This document shows positions 30,799 through 42,774 of a stretch of 64,000 nucleotides of DNA, in pieces. The notes beneath the pieces were generated by a model. It saw only the letters and a program-made list of their open reading frames with translations, searched no databases and had not been told where the DNA came from. Origin of the DNA: Siderastrea radians (Eukaryota > Cnidaria > Anthozoa > Scleractinia > Rhizangiidae); assembly GCA_964017195.1 (NCBI GenBank), contig OZ024887.1:2608881-2672880 (forward strand), read 5' to 3'. A program made the translations under genes and the position numbers. Each line of letters opens with the position of its first letter. Positions within the stretch are counted from its first letter, which is position 1.

Positions 30799-30897
30799 CA
30801 ATGAAGGTGATGTCGTACGTTGCTCTACCACATGCACAGCAGGCATATTTTCCATTTTCTTGATCATGCTCAAGCAGGTCTGATGCCTCTACACTTC
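30799..30897 (-). CDS. Spondin-domain protein, exon 2
   Basis: Acceptor ACATAG (phase 1), donor GTAACT (phase 1). It codes for GSVEASDLLEHDQENGKYAC CACGRATYDITFI. The end (TYDITFIG, completed by exon 3) is the first strand of Spondin_N. The acceptor two bases further in (GGAAG) is ruled out because it would bring a stop into frame. The exon carries three cysteines (CCAC) just before the domain. Confidence 0.82.
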
Positions 30898-31402
30898 CTA
30901 TGTCATTTACAAAATATGTAAAAATAAGTGAAAAGGTGCCAAAGATCTGTTTTGAAGATTAGCTTGCGACTATTTCTAAAGTAGGGCGCATTAACAGAGG
31001 CAAAGATTAGCCAAGGTTAAACTTCAGAAATACTTCAAGACATTCCATGCAGTTGTTTCAAGTCAAAATGGCTGACATTGCTGCAAGGAAAACGGGAAAA
31101 TTGTACATGCACATCTCATCATGCCAGTCCACGTCGTTGGAGACGGAAAATGAAAAAAAAGGGGAGGGGGGATAACCAGGTAGGGAAAAGTAGGTGGGCG
31201 AGGGGAAGAGGGGGGTGATCTCACGGGTCGCCACAGGTGCAATGAATGTCTGCTTGGATGCATCCCGAAATTAATGGTTAACAGGAGTCCTGGTGAAATT
31301 GGAAGTGTCCACCCCAACATTAATCGGATTCAAGTTATGGTTATACAGAAACGAGCCCAGATCCCAGTTCAGGCTAAACTCCATTGGGTGAACACTAATC
31401 TC

Positions 31403-32105
31403 CAGTGGTGCTGTTTATTATATAGTGCTGCACAAGATGTTCTAACCTGTCAAGTGTGGCGATTCAATTAAAAGCTACTGAGCAGTACTTTTCTGTGGTG
31501 CTTTTTATCACAATGCACAGGGTGGTTCTAACTTTTGCGTCTGTGAAGGAAATCCTAAAGTGTGACCATTCGAATGAAAGTCACTAAGCAGTACTTTCCT
31601 GTGGTGCTGTTCAGTATACAGTAGAACCACGCTTTACAAACGGGGCGTTAAACCGTTATTTCGGCCACTTTTTCGTAACCCAAACAAACGACCTCCTTTT
31701 GGAGTCCTGAACAGCTGTCGTGTCTAAAATTTAACCCCGTTTAAAAAGGCCACTGAAATGTCTGGTGGCTGATATGACATGATGAGCAAGCAAACATAGG
31801 CAAAAGAGATGTCAAAATTATCTTTAACCTCTATTTGGTAACCGGTTTCAAAGTTATTATGCCGATTCTTACTGATGCCTCCTTCAGTGGTCATAACCTT
31901 TGAGTCTCTGGATGAAATCCTAAAGTGTGACCATACCGAAATGAAGGTTTAAAGGCGTAGTGTCCTGTGGTACTGCTAGTCTGTTATTCTTCTTTCGCTG
32001 TGTGTTATGTGGTTCTAGCATTTGGATCTGTGGATGATACCCTGACGTATGACCACTCAAATGAAACTACTGCGTTACACCTTCCGGTGGCGCTGTTTCT
32101 TACCC
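31403..32105. repeat. Degenerate ~107-bp tandem repeat in intron 1
   Basis: Four to five diverged copies of a unit with TGTGGTGCTG, GTTCTAACTTTTGxGTCTGTG, AATCCTAAAGTGTGACCATT and CTGAGCAGTACTTTCC start near 31403, 31493, 31599, about 31880 (partial) and 31966. About 250 bp of other repeat-like sequence (31625-31880, with GAACCACGCTTTACAAACGG) splits the series. Confidence 0.65.
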
Positions 32106-35100
32106 AGTAATTTTGGAAATTAAAATTTGGACTCTCTTTTACGTTTGAACTTGGCTTGCCACCAACCTTGGCAAAACCCTACCGACCACACTCGTAGTAT
32201 CATCGCAAACAGGAAAACGTAATACAGTAAATTCAAAGATCCATTGTGCCGGTTTCATAAATTAAACATGCAAAACAAACCGAGCAAAAACAATAATTAA
32301 AATCATGACATTGGAGATTTTCATTTCAGAAGATTTCCGTTCCCAATGAGGTATGAGAAATTGAACAAAAGTGTCAGCAAAGCTAAAGCTTCCTTTACAG
32401 TAACCCTTAAGTTGCCCCAGTTTAGTTCGTTTAAAGGGACCTTTTAGGAGGACCTGAGCGTGAATTTACTTCTATTAGTTACGCTCACGGAGGTTATCGG
32501 CGCCCGCAAAGTCGGACGAGAAACGAATTGCGTAACGTAAGCCTTTGTCGAAACAAGGCGGTCGAGACACGAGCAAAATTGCATGTGAGTAACCTTCATT
32601 GATTTGTTTAGTTGAAGCGGAGTCCAGCGCCAAATTCGTGTTAAAGTCAAAACGGAAACGGATCTAAATGAATTATTTCTTAAAGATTGTTTTAAACTTT
32701 CCTGCACACCGTCAACTGAGCAAAGTTATGCACATGAAAACGAGCACGCAAAACCACTCTTTTTGTTTATACACAAACTCAAATGTAAACTCGCGTGGTA
32801 TAGTCAAAGGACAAGAAGACAACCGCAGCGTGGTTAAACAGCGGAAAAGCTCTTAACCTTGCTATTTGCACGGTCAGTCGTCAGTTCGCGGAATGTGAAC
32901 CATCTTTTGAAATCTACTGAGCAGAACTTTCCTCTGAGGACCTCTGAGGCTGTTTTTGAAAATGAAAAGGACTGAAGTTTTTTTCTTCGTTTTGAACTGA
33001 AGAACGCTTTTGAGAGCAACGTTGTTGACTGTGTGATATCATCTTTTACCTCTTGACGGTATGCTACTGAAAATTACATGAGGTCTCTTCATGTCTAAAA
33101 GCAAGGAGAACTGACACAGGCCTTGGATAACAGCAAAGCGGACGTGTAACTTTCGCAGACTTCGTGCTAATTTCTTATTGGGTGATAGGATGCAAAAAAT
33201 TCTTATCCACGTCTCGAGGCGAACCACAAGCAAGCTGCTATGTATTGATGTCAAGCCACTGTAAACGCTCGTTAGGGAGCGGATGGAGATAAACGAACTG
33301 GGTGAGAAAACAAACAACGCGGTTACAAACACCTGACTTCAATGTCAAGTTCGCACTGAGGTCACGTGATCATTATGCAATGTTACCAACAGGACTGAAC
33401 CACAGTTTGGAAGAAATAAAAGGCCATTTTTGTAGTTACTGAAGAAGTCAATGCGTACGAACAACTTTTTAAAACTCTTAAAACCTGTTGACGATATATA
33501 TCTGTGTATTCTGTGTATTATATTTCGTGTATCACGAGTTCTGAATCTTAATAAAAGTGAAAACATGAACGGGTAATACATGTAATATAAAGGTGAACTA
33601 TTTATGAACGAAAGATACCCGTAGCAATTAAAGTTCCTTTGACGATCACATGAAACCTCGAAAAATTCATGCTTGACGGCGCTGGAGTAATATTGATCCC
33701 TAAAATAAAAAATATTGCGAGTTGCCATTTTTCGTGCTTTGTCATACTCTTGTTTCTGTTTGTTCCCTTTCAGTTACGCGTATCTTGTCAGCCGCGGTGA
33801 GGTCAGTACGCGTTTTTAAACCACAAGATCCATTCCAGCCACTATACGAGGTTAGTTAGTCTTCCTTATTACTGTAATGTCAGCTTTTCCTATTGCAGCT
33901 CTTCAGCTTCTGTTTGTTCTATAATTTTTCATCAGATCCTGTCTGGTTTTCGTGAAAGCAGTACGAAAAAAGAGCGGCTATAGAGATCTTGCAAGAAACA
34001 CGTAAGCAATATCCGATAAAATCCATTAGCTTGTGTTGGGACTTTATTTATGACGCCAAGAACTCAGTTTTCAATTGTTTTTTTCAGAAAAGCGCACCAA
34101 CATCGAAAAACGTGTGCTTACGTCATTTCTTACGTAATACCTTGTTTCTCCTTATTTTTCCCTGTCCAATATACACAACAATTATCTTTAAGAGGTCGAT
34201 GTGACGTGAATTTTAAACGCAGATACAGGAAAAATCAGACGAAATAATTCGGTCGATAGAAGACATAGCATGTATGTGTGAGTGACTTATTTAATATCGC
34301 AATATCTCCAGACGCGTTTTTAGACTTTTAAGTGGACTACAAGGGCGATACTTATGGTGCCATCATGCCACTATAAAAGATGACATCATAGCTGCTAAAA
34401 TGTTAAAAATAGAACAGAAATTGCTTGCTTTTGGGTTTGTTATTTCGCAGGAAAGCTGAAAAATCATTCACTCATGTCTCTCCTTAGCGTGCCACAATTA
34501 ATGACCTCTGTTGCGGCACTGAACAAGAAGGTTCGGATTTCTGAACATAGTGCTCAGAGTAAATATAACAATTACAAGTACTGAAGAAACGATTCGAGAG
34601 ACCTGTTTATAATACTTTGATATTAATATGCATACATATATTTGCCAGTCTGTTGATTGCTGACACGTATAGCAACTGACACGGCTTATGAACATTTGCA
34701 AGCACTCATCCGAAGCTTAACATTAGCGCAGAAGAGCAACGGTCATGTCCAGCCGTTCCTCTACTTCACAACCCGCACTTTTGGATTCAAACCTACCCAC
34801 TCAATCCAGTATCAGTGTAAACTTAAGGTAGTCACCTTATCTTGGAAATGTCGAGATCTGAGAAGGGTGAGAGCCTGGATCGGGATAGACCTGGGAACGC
34901 TGGAACTGTTTTAGCCGGTTTTTTCATTTATCCGCAAAGAATGACACCAAATTTGGGTATGCAATCGAAAACTCGAAAACGCGCACACTTGGTAAACTGT
35001 TCATTCACTTAAAAGACGGTGTTTCGAGTTTCATGTTCCATTTTAGTCACTACTCACTAAAACTCGACTGATTAGCAGTTTAACTTTGGGTTCTAAATTA

Positions 35101-37488
35101 ATATCATATTTGAAAGAACAGTTCGTACTATCACATCTTTCTCCGCAAGGCACGATGATGATTTAAGGGGTTTAATACGATCCGTCGTCACAACTCAAGT
35201 AAGTAAGTGAGATATTAAAAATCAGATGTAATCTTGAGAAGTTTGGAAAAGCCTACAACTGAAAGCCGTTTTCCGATAGCAAGTAGTCACTCTACTCGCG
35301 ATTCTCTAGATTTAGATAGTTTGCCGTAGTGTTTGATCCCTCAACACTGTTGAACTCTCAGATACCCAACTACACAAAACTCCAGGTGGAGCGAGAAACT
35401 CTAAGGTAGTATCTTATCTTAGGAAGCAACGCGAGGCCAGAGGCCACTGTTCGGCCAAGCTCTCAGACTATGACGCACACAAGCGCAACTCATCTAAGGC
35501 TTCAGCTATCTCCCTAAAAATGTGTTAATCTGTTTTTGTTATCTCAAACAAAACCAAGAAAAACTCCTTACAATCAGCGCAGTTTTTGAGACAAAAGCCA
35601 AACAAGATTAAAATTTCCAGCATAAAGAAACCGCTAAGGAAACAAATAAATCCCTTTTTAAATACAAATGGTTTAGTTAGTGCTCTCCGCGAAAAATAAA
35701 ACAGCTCCCATGCATTACGCGCATCTAAAGAAGAAAAAATGTAGCCAAAAAAAAGGGCATTAAAATCAGATTAGAGATCACTGTATAATTATAAGAAATC
35801 AGGATACAACAACATGGTCGCAAACCTTTTGTCTGCGGTAGGTGGAGTTACCACTCAAAGTCATCCAAAAGGCGGAATATTGGACTAGAAATTTTACACC
35901 GTTTCAAAGCTCGGCCGCCGTAGTAAAAAAAGCCGACTTGTATCAAATTGCGTACTCCTGCATAGCTAGAGAGATGAAATGTGTACACATGTGCAGCCAT
36001 AGGCTTTAGTTGCAGCTATATTTAATTGGGGCGTTCTTTCAGCTGATGCCGTCTGTAGACTCAATGGAGTGGGCCTTACAAAGGAAACAGGGTGGCTGCT
36101 GGTTTTTGTTGTTCCAAGAATAAACTTTACCGCAAGTTAATCTGGGATGATCAGGGTTGTTTTCAAGTGCTAAATGTTGCAACTTAAAAGGCAATTCAAA
36201 GGAGATTTTTCAGAAAATTGTCAACTGGTAATTTCGTGTCGCGGTGCTACTGTAGACGATCCAATAATATTTCCACCACACGCAACCGATCTACTTGGCG
36301 TTATGTTCTAAATGTTTTGGATTAAAACTCAAGGGTCACGGTATTTGTTAGTAAATAAGCGACAAGGAGTAACTCTACACATGCCAGTATGTTCTGTTCC
36401 ATCTTGTAAAATATGATCGTGTGGAAATTTGCCCCAAGGCATGTACCCCCTGATACCAGATGGGGGTGTACAAAGGAATGGACAGCCATTGAAACTCGAG
36501 TTTTCGCCTCGTGCAAAAGGTGAAATAAATTTCACAGATCTTAATTACCACCCTCTTTGCGTCATTTACAACATTTTCCTTGAGTGGACAAAACATGTGC
36601 ATTTGGTGACGTAGTTTGAAGCTCACTGCCGTGAATCTGGTCCTCTTAACATTACGATTTCCTCGTTTGACAAACCAAAGATTTTAAATCACTAACAAAG
36701 AGTTTGCAAACGAGCGATCATTTAAAGCTCATCATTGCAATCCACGGCTAACCGCATGCCTGCATATAGAAGGAAGAAGAATCAAGCTTAATATATCACA
36801 GCAAAAACAACAGCCGATGACAGATAACAGCGGGCTATATCCCTCTCCACTGAGGTAGAAATTCCCCAGAAAAAATATTTCTAGCGTTGAAATTCTCTTT
36901 ATTTCTTCGATAATCGACCGACTTTTCTACTTGTGCAGCCTAAATATCTAAGAAAAATATACATATTCCCCTTCTGACGAATTTAGAATCGCGTACGACC
37001 CATGAACTCCTTGTAACTGTTTTCCGCTCCTTAAAGCAATACAGAACCAATTCGCGAATATTGATTTGGCATTTTCAAGTGCCCGTACACGTTGACTTTG
37101 CATACGTATACTTTCACTGTTTACAATAGAAAGAATTCCTTCCTGTAAAAACGTAAGCCTTAAAAATTCAGATTCTGGAGAGCGCAGCAAAGTGTAGCTT
37201 ATTCATAAAATGGCAGTTGTGAGTTGATTTGGAATTAACCCGTATTTGTAGCTTTTGTGCAATTTTTAATGGACTCCGCGAATAGTAATCCTCGCCTGAG
37301 ATTGTCTGGGCAGTAATTTACAGATAATTCTCGAGTTCATGTGGACGAGTAAAGTTCTAGCAATATGCGCACGTCGTAAAATCTGTTTAATAACGTTCTC
37401 AACCCCGTCTTCCATTAATCAACAACTGATGCGAAAACACATCGCTTATTAATATATTCAATAGCGAATGAAACGACGTACAACTTAC
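32106..37488 (-). other. Rest of intron 1 of the spondin-domain gene
   Basis: No exon, RNA gene or clear repeat is recognised here. The intron as a whole spans 30898-37488 (about 6.6 kb). Many short AT-rich open frames occur on both strands, without family resemblance. Confidence 0.5.
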
Positions 37489-37609
37489 CTGGGTTATTGA
37501 GCTGCTTCGTAGGCACGGAGGAACACTTGACACTAAGACACTTTCTGCCTGCAACGCCAAGACCCGCATAGATCTCGATACAGAGCGCAAAAATCACAAA
37601 TAGTCTCAT
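37489..37609 (-). CDS. Secreted spondin-domain / TSP1 protein, exon 1 (signal peptide)
   Basis: ATG at 37607-37609 (complement), donor CCCAG/GTAAGT, ends in phase 1. The first 20 residues, MRLFVIFALCIEIYAGLGVA, are a clear signal peptide, followed by GRKCLSVKCSSVPTKQLNNP. The whole gene joins exons 1-8 in consistent phases (1,1,2,1,1,1,1,1). It predicts a secreted protein of about 475 residues: signal peptide, Cys-rich linker (21-72), Spondin_N (about 66-280), TSP1 at about 288-340, 349-405 and 411-463. There is no reeler domain, so it is nearer to spondin-2/mindin than to F-spondin, but with three TSP1 repeats instead of one. Likely role: extracellular matrix adhesion or innate recognition (inferred from family). 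Confidence 0.82.
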
Positions 37610-37811
37610 GGCTTCAGTAGACTGTAAAATCCCAAGGGAGGTAGAGGTAATGAATGGTATTATGACGGGCTACGGTGTGACTGCAGTTGGAGACGTATAA
37701 GTGGTTGCTCTACTATCATGCAGGTATGACCTTCTTACTGCTAGAGCGTAACTGTTTTTATAACACACTGACGGAAATTTGAGTAATTGCTTAGATGCAT
37801 ACCGGAAAAGG

Positions 37812-37820
37812 CTATTTATA
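37812..37820 (-). promoter_or_regulatory. Candidate TATA box of the spondin-domain gene
   Basis: The minus strand reads GGGTATAAATAGCC, about 205 bp upstream of the start codon. A start of transcription near 37785 would give a 5' UTR of about 175 nt. Sequence match and distance only. Confidence 0.45.
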
Positions 37821-38050
37821 CCCAATACACACTTTGCCTTTAGCATTAACTTTCGACGCATTCCTCGAGCCCATCGCCGCAAGCTCGTATTGAAAGACCG
37901 GCAAACTTGAAAAAGAATAATATCACTAAGCAATAAATTACAAAAAAGGGTCTTAATACACTTTCAACACTTCGAACACTGGACCGGAAGTCAGTGTGCG
38001 TTCTTTGGTAGACTGACAGGGGTCGTCAGTTGTGATGTTCGAAAAATCCC

Positions 38051-38090
38051 AGCATCCCAGCCAAAAGTACTGAATTTTGGCTGGGATGCT
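38051..38090. repeat. Perfect 16-bp-stem hairpin followed by a T run
   Basis: AGCATCCCAGCCAAAA, an 8-nt spacer (GTACTGAA), then the exact reverse complement TTTTGGCTGGGATGCT and TTTTT. Unrelated to neighbouring repeats. It could be the tip of a foldback element or a transcribed hairpin. Confidence 0.8.
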
Positions 38091-38099
38091 TTTTACCAG

Positions 38100-40276
38100 A
38101 ACACATAATACCTTAGGTGCACGTCCCTAAGAGGGATGAACGAAGTTCAAGAGAAATAGCTTGAATTTTTGCGCAATAAATTTCTACAAGGGCTACAGTA
38201 TTTTCATGACTGGTATTCAGGCCATGTGGTTTTAAAGAATTTTTTATATCTGCGATCTTGTTTGTATCAAGTACGTGGAGGAAATTATGGCAAGATAAGG
38301 ATAATAAAATATTTGCTTCTGATAAACAAGCTCAGGTCGGTGTGCTAAATATCTGATGAAAGACACGAGGTTAAAATGCAAGTCGTAAATGTTAGAAAGC
38401 TTTCGAATTGCAATGTCGTTGTACAAAACGCAGAATTCCAGGCTCAATAGCACAAGTTCTCTGTTTTAGTTACAGATGTTGAATGAAAAAGATCATTCAT
38501 ATATTTTGGATCTTTACAGTAGCCGGCTATTTTCTGAGCTGACGCAACGTCTCTCCGTTGAGTGGCTGGCTTGCCGGACGAGCAGGTCGTAGTTTCAGTT
38601 GTGGTTTGCCTAAATCCCTAGAAGGTTTTTCCACCTACCACAACGTTTAATCTTTCATTTTTTGCGTCGCATATTTCAGGTCTGATTTCCTTTAACTGTT
38701 GTTTTCCAGTGTAAATTTATTTTTCTATACAAGTAATCTTTCAAACATACCATTCATTTGTGTCATCGCACAAAACATAAGCATTTCAGCGAAAATTAAT
38801 TCAATTTACACAGAAACGCCACTGTTTAATTATGACAGTTATGAGAGATTCGAACTGTACTCTCTTTCAGTCTCACTTAAAAATTACGATTTAATGAACA
38901 AGAACAGCTTTTTACTCCTTTTTGCTGTGCTTAAAGCAAAGAACCCATAAAGTAAAAGAGTCGAACTGAATACAAGTTGACCACAAATCCGGAAATGGAA
39001 CAGTGTAGAAATGGATAATCCTCTGGGGGTCGATGTATGTCTATGCCTAATTTTAAAATGACTTGCTAATTAGCACCGGAAATGACTTAACTGATTGTAT
39101 ATTGCGTAGAACGAACCACGACGTGTACTTGACTGAAGCAGCAAATAGCAAAGGTATGGGAGGTGAAATGGCTGATAACAAAATTGGAACCCGTTTACGT
39201 ATGATGTTTGGCCTTTAGAAAATTAACGTTCGTTTGTGGGCGTTTGCTTCTGTGTTTGAAGCTAGGAAATGAATTAAAGATTTAGAGTGTTTTAGATTCC
39301 TTTGTTGTGATGCATGGTGTCTGAAAAGACGAATAGTTCTAGTTACTCAAGTAATTACGGTACACGTCTTGGACTTCTTAGTGTATCCTGTTTATGTGTA
39401 TCGTCTCTTAAAAATGTAACTATTTTATAACTTTTTGGTTTTTATTGGAAACACATGTGGTTCACTAAAGAGCTTATGTGCGCTCCGAGGTATTGCGAAA
39501 AATAAGCTTGTTACACCTGCATCCTGCAGTTAGAATTTACAATTGTCCCCAAATGTAATCTCTTGGCGGTAGTACTTTCCTTTATAGATCTGCTAAATCT
39601 CTTGGCAAAGCTAGCTAATCACATAGGTGGTTCGGGAATGAAACGACCTATATTTGAGGACACATTCACATAACTTCTTAGATTCCTTTTCTGCGCTGGC
39701 TTGGGCACACAGAACTGGTGGAATGTTGGCACGATAGCACATTAGCTACAATCTCGAATCTCAGATACAGTATCTCGATTACCCTGCTATTTCGAACTCA
39801 AACTTGTTTCCTCTGGAAGATGTTGTCCGTCATATCAATCGCAAACAATTTTTTGGTTCCCTTGCGTGTTGGAGATAGCGGGAGTCTAAGATATGAGATC
39901 CGTATACAAAGATATGGACTAAAGAAGCTTTACTGACAATGTTTAATAGGATTAATAGAAAACAAAACGTAAACATTGTCCATGACAGTAGTCCATCATA
40001 CCTGATTTTGGAGACTTTGGCTTGACAACAGAAATGAAATAAAAAAATATGTTATCGTCTTTACTCTCACGCATGACTAGTTCGAGATAAGCTCCGTCGG
40101 TAAATTCGAAACTCAAAGAATTCGACAAAGATTAGTTACATTTTGAGTAGCACATCCAAACTAGAATAAAAACTGCTATTAAGCTCAGTTTTCAGCCATC
40201 GGGAAGAAAAAATGTCTGTTTTCATCAGCAGAACAACAACCGCAGAACCGGCGACCAAACCGCACCGAAAACAACC
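38100..40276. other. Intergenic, nothing recognised
   Basis: AT-rich, only short open frames, no RNA gene or known repeat seen before the tandem array begins. Confidence 0.5.
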
Positions 40277-41487
40277 AGAAGTTATGCTGCCCCAACCCAA
40301 CGTTTCGCGCGGTTGCGTCTCCTACCTCCTTTCTCTCCTCGGTGTAATAAAAAATGTGATATACTATCAGTGATTTTTAAACTTCAAAATTAATCACTTG
40401 AGAATGCAAATGTTAACTTAATCACGATTTCCAACATCCATATTTTGGGCGGATAGCCGATGACCCATGGCGGTCGCAACCAACATCGCAAAAGGCAACT
40501 GCGCACGAAACAGTCACCCTTAGGCTTGATTATTGGCACGTAAACTGTGGTTTAATGGCGCTACTATGGAATATCATATCTTGGCGTTTACAGTGCTAGG
40601 GTGGTTGCAAACTTGATCGCTGTTTAATTGAACCATTCAGTACATAGCTCGTAAGATTTGCGGTGGTCACGCGTTTTACCGCAATTAACTCCGGCTCCGG
40701 TTGTTTAAAAGCCGATTAAAATTAATCCATGATTCTCTTAATGAAATAAGCTGCAACGTGGGAAATAAATAAAGAGCGAGAAATTTCCCCTTTTCTGTCC
40801 CTTTCTCGCGTTTCGTCTTCGCACTTGCACGTTTCATTCAACCGTTCGTGATTGCCTCGCAGCTACAGTTTGTGGTAACAACACAGACGTGCTCATGGCG
40901 GTTTTAAATCCAGTTTCTCAGTGGCCGCCACTGTTAAAATACAGCTTCTTACAGCTGGAGATTAAAGTTTAAATTGAAACTGAGGCCCCCTAAAACAACA
41001 TAAAGTTATAATCATCGATGAGTTGTAAGGCTCAAAGTTCAGTAAAAGATACGTTTTTTATGAATCTGAATAATCCCACTTTCAACAGCTTGTTGCTGGT
41101 GTTCAGCCATCTCAGACACGCACTTGTAGTACATACAGGATAGAAGCTATGTAGACAAGAGGCGACTCGAATTCTGAGCTTATAATCAAATGGGATTCAA
41201 CCTGCCCGTCTCCATGGTCTCCTAAAGAAATAGAGGCAGTAGTAAGCTAATTTTGGCCCTGATAACAAACACGTACAGATAATATCGACTAAATAACGTT
41301 GCCAAAATAATAGATAAAGGAGTAAACGACTTAATGAGGATCACAACCATACAAATATTTTTACGGTGAAGTGTGTCTTTTGAAATCAAATTTCGCATAG
41401 AAGATAAGCTTCGATTTCCTTCCTCACCAGCTACAACTGTTGAACATATCACCAAAGTTTATTTTTCACTGGTTTCCAAGCAACAAT

Positions 41488-41501
41488 GTTGCCATAGCAA
41501 C
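41488..41501. promoter_or_regulatory. RFX-type X-box, tandem unit 1
   Basis: GTTGCCATAGCAAC is a near-perfect X-box palindrome (consensus GTTGCCATGGCAAC). It is conserved at 50768-50781 and 60049-60062 in the other units. No gene with a clear start lies beside it, so function is unproven. Confidence 0.4.
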
Positions 41502-42505
41502 GACAACGCATTAAATCCAGTCAAACACTTTATAGCAAAACTTTAAGAATTTGAACCACTCAACCTGCACAAGTTAAAGGCAAACTTAGAAAAAAATCGG
41601 CAGGACCGTCTTCAAGTAAATCATGAATCACTTTTTACGGGCTGACTTTGGTCATTCCGGCATTTGCCTTTTTCTCTTCTCTGTTCATAGATCTTTTATG
41701 ATAGCAAAACATTCTAAGTATACATTGACCTTGCTAGGTGGCTGCGGTTTTAAGATCTCATGTTATGTTTGGCTAACTGCTTAGACTGACGGAAGAAAAT
41801 TACAAAAATCTGAAGCTCTGAACCTCCTTGACACGTACATGCAACCATTTGTACGGAGTCATCTAAACCGCTCTGGTTACATCCGCTACTGTGTAAACCG
41901 GGCTAATCAATAAATCGAGAGAGCTTATAACACAAAACACTAATAAGAATATAAAGAAGTAAAATTGGTTTTTATTTAGGCCTTTGATTAAGTTCAACTT
42001 CCAGTTACTGGAACTTAGAAGTGTTTGTTTTCAAGAGCGAGGGGAACAACCGCGGAATCCCTCATATAAATTGCCGGCAAGAAGCTTGTTGTAGCCGCGC
42101 CAGGGGACAGAAGGGGCGAAGAAGAGTGCTCTGTTTCGGCTCATCGCTCAGCTTTACTCTAATAACATCGCCATCTACGCATGCTAAACCACAACAAAAA
42201 CCTCATTTTGCGTGTTTTTCAGATAGGAAGTACGTAAGAGCAAGAGAGTTGTATTAAAAGTTCCGTGACTCGGTTCGGCGAACATGACTCGGAAAGAAGC
42301 GGCTGCCAACATTGATAATACCGACTTTCCTTCTCTTTCTGTATTAACGTGCTACGTCTGTTGAGTTTCGAGCACGTTCTTTACAACTGATCACTTGAAA
42401 ACTGAAGGGAAATCGTGCAATTACGAAAATGCCGATATTAGTGTCGGATAACTGAAGAACATAGCTTTGCAACCTGACTGCCAATTTTGGTTGAAGATCG
42501 TAGTA

Positions 42506-42774
42506 GTGGGGGGGGGGAGGGGGGACAGGGGGTTTAAACCTCCCACTTCCCGTACCCTTTACTCCCGGTTCCCGCCCTGTATTTTTTGGCTCCCGCCCCT
42601 ATGCATTTTTTCGATTGCGAAATATTGCGCAATGTTGCGTAATTTTTCGCTTTTTCTCCCGCTTCCCGCCACCTTGGGAATCCCGCCTCCCGCCCCCTCT
42701 TCTCCCGCCTCCCGTACACCTCACGCCCCCTTTTCTCCCGGTCTCCCGCCCCCTGTCCCCCCCCCCCCCTCCAC
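42506..42774. mobile_element. GC-rich MITE with 6-bp target duplication, unit 1
   Basis: It begins GTGGGGGGGGGAGGGGGGAC AGGGGG and ends CCCCCTGTCC(C)nTCCAC, giving terminal inverted repeats. It is flanked on both sides by GTAGTA (42500-42505 and 42775-42780). The interior is rich in CTCCCGCCTCCCG plus a central ATTGCGAAATATTGCGCAAT palindrome. The copies at 51787 and 61069 are inherited with the tandem unit; the copy at 24443 is an independent insertion. Confidence 0.75.
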
